Below, piece by piece: positions 25,585 to 34,319 of a stretch of DNA of 64,000 bases. The DNA comes from Haloarchaeobius sp. FL176. GTDB taxonomy: Archaea; Halobacteriota; Halobacteria; Halobacteriales; Natrialbaceae. The translations under genes were made by a program, and so were the position numbers. The notes under the pieces were generated by a model that made no database searches, was not told the DNA's origin, and saw nothing but the letters and a program-made list of their open reading frames with translations. Location: assembly GCF_024609245.1 (NCBI RefSeq), contig NZ_JANJYH010000003.1, positions 1 to 64,000 of the forward strand. The letters are read 5' to 3'. Positions within the stretch are counted from its first letter, which is position 1, and every line of letters starts with the position of its first letter.

Positions 25585-26394
25585 CTACTCGTCCCGTGCC
25601 GCGTCGACGACCGAACGGACTCGCTCCTCGTCGACGAGATTCGTCGTCTTGCCGCCGTCTTTCAACGCCGTGCCGACGACGACGCCATCAGCCAGTTCGA
25701 GCGTCTCGCTCACGGTTTCGGCGGTCACGCCGCTCCCGACGAACAGCGGCGTCCCCGGCACCGCGTCGTCGATTGTCTCCCCGGCGGTCTGGAGGACGCT
25801 CCGGTCGGTCGGGTCGCCGGTGCCGGAGCCGGAGACGACGATGCCGTCGGCGAGCCCGCGCTCGACGGCGTCGACCAGCTCCTCGCGCATCGGCCGGTCG
25901 GCCAGCGGCGCGGCGTGCTTGACTGCCACGTCGGCCAGGACGGCCACGTCGGCGTCCAACCGGTCGCGGAGGCGCATCGTCTCGTGGGCCTTGCCCTGGA
26001 TGAGCCCCTGATCGGTGACCGTCGCGCCGACGTGGGCGTTCACCCGGACGTAGTCGGCTCCGACGGCGGCCGCGACGGAGAGCGCCGCCTCGGCGTCGTT
26101 CCGCAGGACGTTGATGCCGACCGGCACCGAGGCCTCGTCGACGAGTTCGGTGCCGAGCGACGCCATCTCGGCGACGACGTGCTTCGGCACGTCCTCGGGG
26201 TAGAACGGCGCGTCACCGAAGTTCTCGACCATGATACCGTCCACGCCACCGGCTTCGAGTGCACGAGCGTCGGCCAGCATCTGCTCGCGCAGGCCCTCGC
26301 GGTCGCCGTCGAACCGGGGCGCGCCCGGCAGCGGCGGCAGGTGCACCATGCCGACGACCGGCGCGTCGGTCCCGAACGTCTCCTGTAGGTTCAT
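25585..26394 (-). CDS. btpA: BtpA-family TIM-barrel protein
   Basis: The 269-residue protein matches the BtpA/SgcQ family: VVGMVHLPPLPGAPRF at the N-terminus, GVDGIMVENFGDAPFYPE near residue 53, VGINVLRNDAEAALSVAAA, ADYVRVNAHVGATVTDQG and SGSGTGDPTDRSVLQTA. In cyanobacteria BtpA supports photosystem I; in archaea the role is unknown and an enzymatic, phosphate-binding TIM-barrel function is likely. ATG 26394 begins the conserved region; the longer frame to 26850 is a shadow of the gene on the other strand. It is convergent with the dCTP deaminase-like gene. Confidence 0.85.
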   Translation of the reverse strand: MNLQETFGTDAPVVGMVHLPPLPGAPRFDGDREGLREQMLADARALEAGGVDGIMVENFGDAPFYPEDVPKHVVAEMASLGTELVDEASVPVGINVLRNDAEAALSVAAAVGADYVRVNAHVGATVTDQGLIQGKAHETMRLRDRLDADVAVLADVAVKHAAPLADRPMREELVDAVERGLADGIVVSGSGTGDPTDRSVLQTAGETIDDAVPGTPLFVGSGVTAETVSETLELADGVVVGTALKDGGKTTNLVDEERVRSVVDAARDE

Positions 26395-26530
26395 GCGACC
26401 GGATTGACCGGCGAGCGCGATAAGCCCGGCCCTTCGCTGGCGTCGGGTCGCCTCGTCGCCGGCGTCACTCGTAGCGGCAAGCTGTACGCCCATCGTGGGC
26501 TTGACCCTCGCCGACGCGCTACGCCCCTCG

Positions 26531-27613
26531 ATGAGCGACCTCTTCGCAGACCTGACGATACGCGAGACGACCGTCCCGAACCGCGTGATGGTCTCCCCGA
26601 TGTGCCAGTACTCCTGTGCGGGCGACGGCCTGGCGACGGACTGGCACCAGCAGCACCTCGGCAGCCGGGCCGTCGGCGGCGCGGGCATCGTCATGACAGA
26701 GGCGACCGCAGTCTCGCCCGCGGGGCGCATCTCCACCGACGACCTCGGCATCTGGAGCGACGCCCACGTCGACGCCCTCGCCCCCGTCGCCGCGTTCATC
26801 GCGGGACAGGGGTCGGTGCCGGCCATCCAGCTCGCCCACGCCGGCCACAAGGGCTCGAAGACGCCGCCGTGGGACGGCTCGACACCCGTCCAGCCCGACG
26901 GCGACGGCTGGGTCGCGCCCTCGCCGTCGGCCGAAGCCTACCCCTACGACGACGACAAGGCCGTCGCGACGATGACGACCGAGGAAGTCGAGGGACTGGT
27001 CGAGGACTTCCGTGCCGCGGCCGAGCGCGCACTGGACGCCGGTTTCGAGATCGCGGAGGTCCACGCTGCCCACGGCTACCTGCTCCACGAGTTCCTGTCG
27101 CCGGTCACCAACCGTCGCGACGACCGCTACGGGGGCGACTTCGAGGCGCGGACGCGCGTCGTCCGCGAGGTCACGGCGGCCGTCCGCGAGGTCTGGCCCG
27201 ACGAGAACCCCGTGTTCGTCCGCGTCTCCGCGACGGACTGGCTCCCCGACCGAGAGTCGTGGACCGTCGACGACACCGCGCGGCTGGCTGGTGACCTCGC
27301 CGACGAGGGAGCGGACCTCGTCGACGTGTCGGCGGGCGGACTCCATCCCGACCAGCAGGTTCCGAACAGCGGCCCGGGCTACCAGGTCCCCTACGCCGAG
27401 CGCGTGAACGAGGCGACGGAGGCGCTCGTCGGCGCAGTCGGCGGGATAACGACGCCCGAGCAGGCGGACGAGCTGATCCGGAACGAGCGCGCCGACCTCG
27501 CTATCGTCGGCCGTGAGCACCTGCGGGACCCGTACTTCACGCTGCACGCCGCCGAGGAACTGGGCCGAGAAGACGAAGTCGAGTGGCCGATTCAGTACCG
27601 GCGCGCGGTGTAG
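26531..27613 (+). CDS. Old Yellow Enzyme-type NADH:flavin oxidoreductase (YqjM-like)
   Basis: The 360-residue protein has the OYE/YqjM layout: TVPNRVMVSPMCQYSCAGDG with Cys near the flavin, the paired His motif QLAHAGHKGS, EVHAAHGYLLHEFLSP, NRRDDRYGGDFEAR and the FMN-phosphate site LAIVGREHLRDP. It binds FMN and reduces activated C=C bonds (enones, or 2,4-dienoyl-CoA in some relatives) using NAD(P)H. Start 26531 (MSDLFADLT) fits the family; upstream in-frame residues are not conserved. It ends directly against the convergent redoxin gene (stops adjacent at 27613/27614). Confidence 0.9.
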   Translation: MSDLFADLTIRETTVPNRVMVSPMCQYSCAGDGLATDWHQQHLGSRAVGGAGIVMTEATAVSPAGRISTDDLGIWSDAHVDALAPVAAFIAGQGSVPAIQLAHAGHKGSKTPPWDGSTPVQPDGDGWVAPSPSAEAYPYDDDKAVATMTTEEVEGLVEDFRAAAERALDAGFEIAEVHAAHGYLLHEFLSPVTNRRDDRYGGDFEARTRVVREVTAAVREVWPDENPVFVRVSATDWLPDRESWTVDDTARLAGDLADEGADLVDVSAGGLHPDQQVPNSGPGYQVPYAERVNEATEALVGAVGGITTPEQADELIRNERADLAIVGREHLRDPYFTLHAAEELGREDEVEWPIQYRRAV

Positions 27614-28177
27614 TCAGTCCTCTTTCCACTTGATGGAGCAGCCCCGCGAGGGCTCCCACTCGATGTCGACCGCCTCGCCGGCGAGGACGGCGTCGATTGC
27701 CTCGCGGATGTGGAACCGCGTCGGCTCGTCCTCGGGGTTCAGGGCGTCGTCGAGGCGGCCCTGATAGACGAGTCTGAACTCGCCGTCCTCCCTGGCGAAC
27801 AGGAACGGGTCCGGCGTGCAGACCGCGCCGTACTCTCGGCTCACCGCCTGGGACTCGTCGCGGAGGTAGGCGTCGTACTGGATGCGTCCGTCCGCTGTCC
27901 ACTCCCGCATCGCCTCGAAGGAGTCGTCCGGGTACTCTTCCGCGTCGTTCGGGTTGATGCCGACGACCGCCACGTCGTCGTACTCCGCCGCGAGCTCGTT
28001 CAGCAGGTCGAACTTCGCCTGCGCGTAGGGGCAGTGGTTGCAGGTGAACACCAGCAGCAACGCCTCGTTGTCGGCGAAGCTGTCGAGGGTGTACGTCTCC
28101 CCGTCGACGCCGGGTAGCTCGAAATCGGGTGCGGCGTCACCGGCAGACAGGTTCGAGTCTGACTCCATCTGGACCAT
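27614..28177 (-). CDS. redoxin / AhpC-TSA-type thiol protein
   Basis: The 187-residue protein has a thioredoxin fold: GDAAPDFELPGVDGETYTL, then LLLVFTCNHCPYAQAKFDLL with a CxxC pair (CNHC) after strand beta-1, and the cis-Pro region GAVCTPDPFLF. It belongs to the peroxiredoxin-like redoxins that reduce disulfides or peroxides. Start 28177 is supported by TTAAG about 29 bp upstream. An exact 8-bp palindrome covers the start codon. Confidence 0.85.
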   Translation of the reverse strand: MVQMESDSNLSAGDAAPDFELPGVDGETYTLDSFADNEALLLVFTCNHCPYAQAKFDLLNELAAEYDDVAVVGINPNDAEEYPDDSFEAMREWTADGRIQYDAYLRDESQAVSREYGAVCTPDPFLFAREDGEFRLVYQGRLDDALNPEDEPTRFHIREAIDAVLAGEAVDIEWEPSRGCSIKWKED

Positions 28178-28188
28178 ATCGTCCAGAT
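28167..28188. promoter_or_regulatory. palindrome across the redoxin start codon
   Basis: ATCTGGAC 28167-28174, spacer CATATC, GTCCAGAT 28181-28188: an exact 8-bp inverted repeat centred on the redoxin ATG (minus strand, 28177-28175), where the leaderless transcript should start. A repressor bound here would block initiation. Confidence 0.45.
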
Positions 28189-28310
28189 GTTGGCGTTCGC
28201 GGGCTTAAGAACTGGCGTTCCGGGAGCCGGATGGTCCACGGCTGGCTGTCGGTTCGCCTCGGCGGGCGAGAGCGTCCACGCTTATTACGGACGCCTTCGA
28301 GAGTGGAACC

Positions 28311-28853
28311 ATGCCAGAGATGACTGTCTCCGACGCGCAGGCGGAGTTCCTCGAATCGCTGCGGGCGGAGATGCAGGCCGAGACCCGGTACGGATACGTG
28401 CGAAAGCGGGACGCGCTCCAGTACCTCATCGACAACGCCGAACTCGACGAGGTCGACGTCGAGGCGGATGTCGCACCGCCATCCGAGACCGACGACGAGG
28501 TTGGCGACGAGTCGACGGAAGAGCAGGCTGCGGAGGCCGTCGAACACCAAGACGACGAGGAGGAGGCGACCGCGGACGGCGGCGCTGGCGTGGACGGGAG
28601 TACCCAGGCCGAGGCGGCGGACGGTGGGACGACAACCGCGGGTTCGCCGTCGTCGATGCCCGACCCGAGCGACGGGGGCGAGGAGGGCGACGACCGGCTG
28701 AACGCGATGATGAACCTGCTCGACACCCACGAGGACAAGTGGCGCGAGGCCTCGAAAGAGGACGCACGGTACGAGGTCGACATGCCCGACGGGACGACGC
28801 AGTACGTCCAGACGAAAGACGACGTGCGGGCGCACCTGTTCAAGAACTACTGA
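28311..28853 (+). CDS. acidic hypothetical protein with two conserved-looking ends
   Basis: The protein has 180 residues. The first ~45 residues (QAEFLESLRAEMQAETRYGY) and last ~45 (EVDMPDGTTQYVQTKDDVRA) look folded; between them lies an acidic Ala/Glu/Asp/Gly linker of about 90 residues. No family is recognised. TTATTA at 28282-28287 is 24-29 bp upstream of ATG 28311, supporting that start over the Met at codon 4. It is divergent from the redoxin gene. Confidence 0.65.
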   Translation: MPEMTVSDAQAEFLESLRAEMQAETRYGYVRKRDALQYLIDNAELDEVDVEADVAPPSETDDEVGDESTEEQAAEAVEHQDDEEEATADGGAGVDGSTQAEAADGGTTTAGSPSSMPDPSDGGEEGDDRLNAMMNLLDTHEDKWREASKEDARYEVDMPDGTTQYVQTKDDVRAHLFKNY

Positions 28854-28873
28854 GCGAGAAACCGTCCGCCCTC

Positions 28874-28880
28874 TTTTATA
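28874..28880 (+). promoter_or_regulatory. TATA element before the membrane protein gene
   Basis: TTTTATA lies 25-31 bp before ATG 28905, consistent with a leaderless transcript separate from the gene ending at 28853. Confidence 0.5.
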
Positions 28881-28904
28881 CGATGCCCGGTCATCTGTGC
28901 CCGT

Positions 28905-29729
28905 ATGGGTTTCCTCACACGACTCCGGACCGGCTGGGCGCTCACGAAGGACAGTCTCCGGGTGCTCCGCGGCGACCCGGAGCTGGCGGTGTTCCCGCTC
29001 GTCGGCGGCGTCGCCGGGCTCTGCTACGTCGCGTTGCTGTTCGGCGGCGCCACCCTCGTCGGCGGCCTCGACTCGCAGGCCCTCCAGATTGCCCTGCTGT
29101 TCCTGCTCTACCTCGGGACGACGTTCGTCGCCTCGTTCGCGACGGCCGCGCTGATGCACGAGACGCGGACGGCGTTCGAGGGCGGCGAGCCGTCGTTCCG
29201 GAGCGGGATGGCCGCCGCGTGGCGGAACAAGGGCACGCTGCTGGTCTGGTCGGTGGTCTCGGCGACCGTCGGGGTCGTCATCCAGCTCATCGACAGCCAG
29301 GACAACCTCCTCGCCGAGATACTGGCGGGCATCGTCAGCGTCGCGTGGTCCATCCTCACCTACTTCGTCGTCCCCGTCATCACGTTCGAGGACGTCTCGG
29401 TCCGCGAAGCGATCCACCGGAGCGGCGAGACGTTCAAGGGGACGTGGGGCGAGACGGCCGGCGCGCACTTCGGCGTGGGCATCGTCACGTTCCTGTTCAT
29501 GCTGCCGGTCGTCCTCGTCGCGGGCGCAGTCCTGTTCCTCGGCGTCGGCTCCGGGAGCGGCTTCGGGTTCGGTGCGTCGGTGGCCGTCGCCGCAGTCCTG
29601 CTCGTCGGCGCGTACCTGTTCAGCACGACGCTGTCGAGCATCGCCAAGACCGGCCTGTACGTCTACGCGACCGAGGGCCGGCGTCCGGGCGCGTTCGAGG
29701 ATGTCGACCTCGGTCACGTCCCCGACTGA
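28905..29729 (+). CDS. multi-pass membrane protein (DUF6159-like)
   Basis: The 274-residue protein has about five to six transmembrane segments: AVFPLVGGVAGLCYVALLFG; ALQIALLFLLYLGTTFVASF; LLVWSVVSATVGVVIQLI; a Ser/Val-rich helix ILAGIVSVAWSILTYFVVPV; and two near the C-terminus. The spacing and the loop FEDVSVREAIHRSGETFKGTW look like the DUF6159 family common in haloarchaea and actinobacteria, whose function is unknown. The family assignment is from memory of pattern and moderately secure. Confidence 0.72.
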   Translation: MGFLTRLRTGWALTKDSLRVLRGDPELAVFPLVGGVAGLCYVALLFGGATLVGGLDSQALQIALLFLLYLGTTFVASFATAALMHETRTAFEGGEPSFRSGMAAAWRNKGTLLVWSVVSATVGVVIQLIDSQDNLLAEILAGIVSVAWSILTYFVVPVITFEDVSVREAIHRSGETFKGTWGETAGAHFGVGIVTFLFMLPVVLVAGAVLFLGVGSGSGFGFGASVAVAAVLLVGAYLFSTTLSSIAKTGLYVYATEGRRPGAFEDVDLGHVPD

Positions 29730-29804
29730 GGCCGCGACGCTTCGTTCGCGGCGAACCCCGACGCGGAAGAAACGCTTTTGGCCCCCTCGCCGACTCCTAG
29801 GGGT

Positions 29805-30293
29805 ATGACGGCACGGGACGACCTGCTCGACCTGCTGGTCGAGGACGCACGTCACACGACGGCGGACCTCGCACGCATGACCGACCTGACCGAGGACGAG
29901 GTCGAGGCAGCACTCGCGGACCTCGAGTCCGAGGGCGTCGTCGCTGGCTATCAGGCCATCGTCGACTGGGAGAAGACCGACCGCGAGGTGGTCCGTGCAA
30001 CCGTCGAGCTCAACGTCACGCTCGACCGCGAGACGGGCTACGGCGACATCGCCGAGCGGCTCGCCCGGTTCCCGCAGGTGAAGACGCTGCGGCTCGTCAG
30101 CGGCGACTACGACTTCCTCATGGAGGTCGAGGGGTCGTCGATGCACGACGTCTCCATCTTCATCAGCGAGAAGGTCGCGCCCGTCCCGGAGGTGACCCAG
30201 ACGGTCACGCACTACGTCATGACGACGTACAAGGACCGCGGGGTCGCGCTGAACGACGACGACGACGACGACAGGCTCTCGGTGTCACCCTGA
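29805..30293 (+). CDS. Lrp/AsnC-family transcriptional regulator
   Basis: The 162-residue protein has an N-terminal winged HTH (DDLLDLLVEDARHTTADLARMTDLTEDEVEAAL, quoted here in outline) and a C-terminal RAM/ligand domain near 70-145 (FPQVKTLRLVSGDYDFLMEV), ending in a run of Asp residues. Start 29805 follows CGCTTTTGGCC by about 27 bp. The aminotransferase gene begins 3 bases after the stop, so the regulator probably controls and is co-transcribed with it, and may sense the amino acid that the enzyme uses. Confidence 0.92.
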   Translation: MTARDDLLDLLVEDARHTTADLARMTDLTEDEVEAALADLESEGVVAGYQAIVDWEKTDREVVRATVELNVTLDRETGYGDIAERLARFPQVKTLRLVSGDYDFLMEVEGSSMHDVSIFISEKVAPVPEVTQTVTHYVMTTYKDRGVALNDDDDDDRLSVSP

Positions 30294-30295
30294 CC

Positions 30296-31447
30296 ATGGG
30301 GCTGGACATCTCAGAACGCGTGCGGTCGGTGCCGCCGTCGGGCATCCGCAGGTTCTTCGAGCTGGCGGAGGAGCGCGACGACGTCATCTCGCTGGGTGTC
30401 GGCGAGCCCGATTTCTCCGCGCCGTGGGCGGCCCGCGACGCGGCCATCGACTCGCTGGAGCGCGGCCGGACGAGCTACACGTCGAACCGCGGGCTACTGG
30501 AGCTGCGACAGGCCATCTCGGGACACGTCGAGGACCGCTACGACCTCGGCTACGACGCCGACGAGGAGATACTGGTGACGACGGGCGTGAGCGAGGCCGT
30601 CGACGCGACGCTGCGGGCGCTCGTCGACCCGGGCGACACCGTTGCCGTCGTCGAGCCGGCGTACATCTCGTACGTGCCCGGCGTCATCTTCGCCGGCGGC
30701 GAGCCGTTACGCGTGCCGACCCGCGAGGCCGACGAGTTCAAGCTCACGTACGAGGCGCTCGAGTCGGCCGGCGCGGCCGACGCCGACCTGCTGATGCTCT
30801 GCTACCCGAACAACCCGACCGGAGCGGTGATGACCGGCGAGGAGCTGGAGCCGGTCGCGGAGTTCTGCCGGGAGCACGACATCGGTGTCCTCTCGGACGA
30901 GATCTACGCCGAGCTCCAGTACGAGAACGAGCACACGTCCATCGCGACACTGCCGGGGATGCGCGAGCGGACCGTCGTCTTCAACGGCTTCTCGAAGGCC
31001 TACGCGATGACGGGACTCCGGCTCGGCTACGCGATGGCCCCGCCCGAGGTGACGACGGCCATCAACCGCGTCCACCAGTACGGGATGCTCTCGGCCCCGA
31101 CGACGGCGCAGTACGCGGCACTCGAGGCGCTGCGCTCCTGTGACGACGAGGTCGAGGCCATGGTCGACGAGTACGACCGTCGGCGGCGGTTCGTCCTCTC
31201 CCGGTTCGACGAGATGGGCATCGACTGCTTCCGGGCGAGGGGCGCGTTCTACGTCTTCCCGGAGGTGCCGACCGACGAGTCGGCGGAGGCGTTCGCCGAG
31301 GGGCTGCTGCGCGAGGAGGGCGTGGCGATGGTTCCGGGCGACGCGTTCGGTGACGGCGGCGAGGGGCACCTCCGCGTCTCCTACGCCACCGGGCTCGACG
31401 ACCTGCGCGAGGCGATGGCCCGGTTCGAAGCGTACATCTCGGACTGA
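30296..31447 (+). CDS. PLP-dependent class I/II aminotransferase
   Basis: The 383-residue fold-type I aminotransferase is complete: ISLGVGEPDFSAPW at the N-terminus, CYPNNPTGAV, LSDEIYAELQYE with the PLP-contacting Asp/Tyr, and the Schiff-base lysine Lys234 in NGFSKAYAMTGLRLGY. The C-terminal RVSYATGLDDLREAM contains the Arg that binds the substrate carboxylate. The pattern is that of aspartate/aromatic or MalY/PatA-like enzymes; substrate uncertain. It is directly coupled to the Lrp gene. Confidence 0.92.
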   Translation: MGLDISERVRSVPPSGIRRFFELAEERDDVISLGVGEPDFSAPWAARDAAIDSLERGRTSYTSNRGLLELRQAISGHVEDRYDLGYDADEEILVTTGVSEAVDATLRALVDPGDTVAVVEPAYISYVPGVIFAGGEPLRVPTREADEFKLTYEALESAGAADADLLMLCYPNNPTGAVMTGEELEPVAEFCREHDIGVLSDEIYAELQYENEHTSIATLPGMRERTVVFNGFSKAYAMTGLRLGYAMAPPEVTTAINRVHQYGMLSAPTTAQYAALEALRSCDDEVEAMVDEYDRRRRFVLSRFDEMGIDCFRARGAFYVFPEVPTDESAEAFAEGLLREEGVAMVPGDAFGDGGEGHLRVSYATGLDDLREAMARFEAYISD

Positions 31448-31521
31448 GCCGGCCCCCGCAGCGTGGGAGAAAATCGCACGGGACAGCAACCTTCTTGCCC
31501 CGCGACGCCGGCGACTCGACC

Positions 31522-32748
31522 ATGACAGAGTACCGTCCGCTCACGGACGACGAGGAAGCAACCTTCCACGAGTTCGTCACCTACGCCTTCCGTCCGCAGG
31601 CAGGCCCCGAGGGCATGGAGTACGACCCCGAGGAGGTGGACGAGCGCGGCCGCCTCGGCGAGAAGCGCGGTGTGTTCGACGACGGCGAGCCGCTCGCCGT
31701 CTGTCAGCACTACTGGTTCGAGACGACACTCCGGGGCGCGACCGTGGAGATGCCCGGGCTCTCCGCGGTGGCGTCCCCACCCGAGCACCGGCGCAGTGGC
31801 AACGTCCGGCGGATGCTCGAAGCCTCCGTCGAGGAGTACCGGGACCGCGAGGCACCGATCTGTGCGCTCTGGCCGTTCGACTACGGCTTCTACCGGCAGT
31901 ACGGCTGGGAGACGGCGAACAAGTGGACCGAGCTCTCCTGTCCACCCGATGCGCTGTCGTTCGCGAGCGAGGCCGCCGCGGAGACCGCCGAACGGGCCGA
32001 ACGTGGCGGGGACGAGTACCACTGGCGGCGTCTCGACGCGGACGACTGGGCCGCCGTCGATTCGGTGTACCGCGCTCATACCGAGGGTGTCGACCTCGCA
32101 CTACACCGTGACGAGGACTGGTGGCGACACCGTCGGTTCACCGGCTGGGACGACGACCCGTTCGTCTACGGCTGGGGGAGCGACGAGGAACTCCGGGCGT
32201 ACGTGTTCTACGAGTTCGACGAGGGCGACGAGGGGCGCGAACTACGTGTCCAGGAGTACGGGGCGCGCGACCACGAGGCGTTCCTCCGATGTCTGGCGTT
32301 CTGCCGGGACCACGACTCGCAGGTCGAGACGATGACGTTCCGCGACGAGCCGGAGCCGCTCCTGTTCGACCGAACCGGCTCGCCGGAGGAGGTCGACGCC
32401 ACCCTGCGGACCGGCCCGATGGTCAGAGTCGTGGACGTCGTCGACGCGCTGGAGACGGTGACGTACCCGGCCGACGGCTCGGTGGTCCTGTCGGTCGACG
32501 ACCCCCTCGCCGAGTGGAACGACGGACGGTTCCGGCTGGACGTGACCGACGGTTCCGTGACCGTCCATCGGACCGACGCCGACCCGGACGTCGAGCTCGA
32601 CGTCGGTGCCCTCTCACAGCTGCTCGTCGGCTACGCACCCGCCGAGCGACTCACGCGAACGACTGACCTCCTGGCGGACGGCGAGACACTGCGCACGCTC
32701 ACCAGGCTGTTCCCGCCGACGGACGTCGCCATCTACGACGGCTTCTAG
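31522..32748 (+). CDS. GNAT N-acetyltransferase, Eis-like
   Basis: The 408-residue protein resembles Eis-type enzymes: an N-terminal GNAT domain (MPGLSAVASPPEHRRSGNVR holding the acetyl-CoA loop), the FDYGFYRQYGWE segment, a second degenerate GNAT-like domain, and a C-terminal SCP2-like region (DGSVVLSVDDPLAEWNDGRF). Eis proteins acetylate amines on small molecules or lysines. The substrate is unknown. Start 31522 (MTEYRPLTDDE) is preferred to 31495. The stop overlaps the convergent amine oxidase stop by 4 bases. Confidence 0.82.
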   Translation: MTEYRPLTDDEEATFHEFVTYAFRPQAGPEGMEYDPEEVDERGRLGEKRGVFDDGEPLAVCQHYWFETTLRGATVEMPGLSAVASPPEHRRSGNVRRMLEASVEEYRDREAPICALWPFDYGFYRQYGWETANKWTELSCPPDALSFASEAAAETAERAERGGDEYHWRRLDADDWAAVDSVYRAHTEGVDLALHRDEDWWRHRRFTGWDDDPFVYGWGSDEELRAYVFYEFDEGDEGRELRVQEYGARDHEAFLRCLAFCRDHDSQVETMTFRDEPEPLLFDRTGSPEEVDATLRTGPMVRVVDVVDALETVTYPADGSVVLSVDDPLAEWNDGRFRLDVTDGSVTVHRTDADPDVELDVGALSQLLVGYAPAERLTRTTDLLADGETLRTLTRLFPPTDVAIYDGF

Positions 32749-33896
32749 GCGACGTTCCGCTCGTCGTGGGTCTCGCCACGCTCGAACCGGTCGGCCGAGA
32801 GTGCGTCGAGGTCGACCAGGTCGGTCTCGCCGTCGACGACGAGGTCCGCGACGATGCGGCCCGTGGCCGGGGCGTGCTGGAAGCCGTGGCCCGAGAACCC
32901 GATGGCGGCGAGGTAGCCCGGTGCGACCTCATCGACGATGGGATGGTGGTCGGGCGTGACCGCGTACAGCCCCGCCCAGCCGTTCTTGATGCGGGTCTCG
33001 GGGCCGAAGTAGTCCGCGTAGTCGGCGGCGTGTTCGACGGCTTCGATGGTCCAGTCGGTGTCCGCCGTGGCCGAGAACCGGTCCGGGTCGGCGTCCGGGT
33101 CGTCGCCGCCGAAGTGGCCCCCGACGAGCGCCGCGCCCTCCCGCTCGGGCCGGAAGTACGAGCCGGTGTCGAGGTCGATAGTCAGCGGGTTGGACTCCGG
33201 CACCGGCGTCTCCGGGTCGACGATGGCGACCTGCCGGCGCTTCGGCGCGACGGGCAGGTCCACGCCGGCCAGTCCGTTCAGCTGGCCCGCCCACGGGCCG
33301 GCGGCGTTGACGACGTAGTCGGCGTCGATAGTCCCGTCGGGGGTCTCGACGCCGGTCACCCGCCCGTCGGCGTCTCGGTTGACATCGGTGACAGGCGTCT
33401 TCGTACGCACGTCGACGCCCGCCTCGGCGGCCGCCTGCGAGTACCCCTGCAGTGCGAGGTGGGGGTCGGCGAAGCCGTCCGTCGGGCAGTACGTCGCCGT
33501 GCGGAACGCCGTCGCGTCGAGCCCGGGACAGTGTTCACGTGCCTCTGCGGGAGTGAGCAGCTCGCTGTCGGCGCCCTCCTCCTGCTGCATGGCGACGTTG
33601 GCCGCGAAGTCCTCGGCAGTCTCCTCCTCGCGGGCCAGGAAGAGGTAGCCGGAGCGTCGGTACTCGATGTCGACCCCGAACTCCGCCTCGAAGGACTCCC
33701 AGACCGCGATGCTCGCCAGTGAGAGCCTGACGTTCACCCGCGTGGAGAACTGCGTTCGGATGCCGCCAGCCGACCGTTCGGTGCTTCCCGACCCGATGGA
33801 ACCCTTCTCACAGCAGACGACATCGCAGCCCCGCTCGGCGAGGCTGTACGCGGCCGCCGCACCGACGATGCCACCGCCTACGACGACGACTGTCAT
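32745..33896 (-). CDS. FAD-dependent amine/glycine oxidase-like protein (DAO family)
   Basis: The 383-residue DAO-superfamily protein has the Rossmann motif VVVVGGGIVGAAAAYSLAERG, the segment GSGSTERSAGGIRTQF and YVVNAAGPWAGQL, and C-terminal AIGFSGHGFQHAPATGRIVAD. It resembles sarcosine oxidase beta subunit/glycine oxidase more than the MSOX-like protein at 22805-23950. It probably oxidises an amino acid or secondary amine. A palindromic TATA region lies upstream. Confidence 0.87.
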   Translation of the reverse strand: MTVVVVGGGIVGAAAAYSLAERGCDVVCCEKGSIGSGSTERSAGGIRTQFSTRVNVRLSLASIAVWESFEAEFGVDIEYRRSGYLFLAREEETAEDFAANVAMQQEEGADSELLTPAEAREHCPGLDATAFRTATYCPTDGFADPHLALQGYSQAAAEAGVDVRTKTPVTDVNRDADGRVTGVETPDGTIDADYVVNAAGPWAGQLNGLAGVDLPVAPKRRQVAIVDPETPVPESNPLTIDLDTGSYFRPEREGAALVGGHFGGDDPDADPDRFSATADTDWTIEAVEHAADYADYFGPETRIKNGWAGLYAVTPDHHPIVDEVAPGYLAAIGFSGHGFQHAPATGRIVADLVVDGETDLVDLDALSADRFERGETHDERNVA

Positions 33897-33909
33897 ACCG
33901 GAGTCAGGG

Positions 33910-33930
33910 CAAGAGCCGAGTTAACTCTTG
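33910..33930. promoter_or_regulatory. inverted repeat over the amine oxidase TATA region
   Basis: CAAGAG 33910-33915 and CTCTTG 33925-33930 flank and overlap the perfect palindrome GAGTTAACTC (33919-33928), which holds the likely TATA core 25-30 bp before ATG 33896. Binding here would occlude the promoter. Confidence 0.4.
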
Positions 33931-34250
33931 TCTGCCGCCCAGCTTCGGTGAGTCCGCCGGCCGTTCACGGCGTCCCCAGGGTCGGTCGTACCGTCTCGAC
34001 GCAGCGTCAGCGGCCAGCGAATCTGGCGACAGACGGACAGCTTCCGCAGCAACCAGTGCACCACTGGACGACAGTCAGTTCGTACTCGTCGTTCCCGTCG
34101 AAAGAGCCGAGCCGTGTAGAGCTGTCTGCACGCCGTGAGGAGTGTCGCTGTCGGCGGAGCGGAGTGGGGGACTCAGCCCCGATAGCGGCGGCGGGGCTGG
34201 CCACGAAACGTAAGTAGGGGAATCACGTAGCCCCGTACGACCCCGCAGCC
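33931..34250. other. intergenic stretch, no convincing gene
   Basis: The region between the divergent amine oxidase and the sensor protein genes holds short frames on both strands (33948-34217 +, 34007-34204 -) without motifs or clear coding bias. A promoter for the downstream leader ORF is likely near 34207-34222. Nothing else was seen. Confidence 0.4.
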
Positions 34251-34319
34251 ATGCATTCTCGTCTCACCATCTCGCGGCCTCTACGACAGCCCCCAACCGA
34301 CGAGGTGGACGGAGGGTGA
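34251..34319 (+). CDS. 22-residue leader ORF overlapping the sensor gene
   Basis: ATG 34251 begins a 22-codon frame (MHSRLTISRPLRQPPTDE...) ending TGA 34317-34319, overlapping the GTG start of the next gene in a GTGA. A purine-rich GAGGTGGACGGAGG lies just before that GTG inside the short frame. It may couple translation of the sensor gene. The peptide itself shows no motif and may be non-functional. Confidence 0.3.
   Translation: MHSRLTISRPLRQPPTDEVDGG

Noticed and set aside
28137-30212. 691-codon minus-strand open frame
   Set aside because: It overlaps the Lrp gene, the DUF6159-like membrane protein and the acidic protein, all with clear signals; no recognisable domain.
33948-34217. 89-codon + strand ORF and 65-codon - strand ORF (34007-34204) between the amine oxidase and sensor genes
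   Set aside because: Both lack coding bias and motifs. A CTGC-rich end in the minus frame looked like a zinc motif but has no proper pairing.
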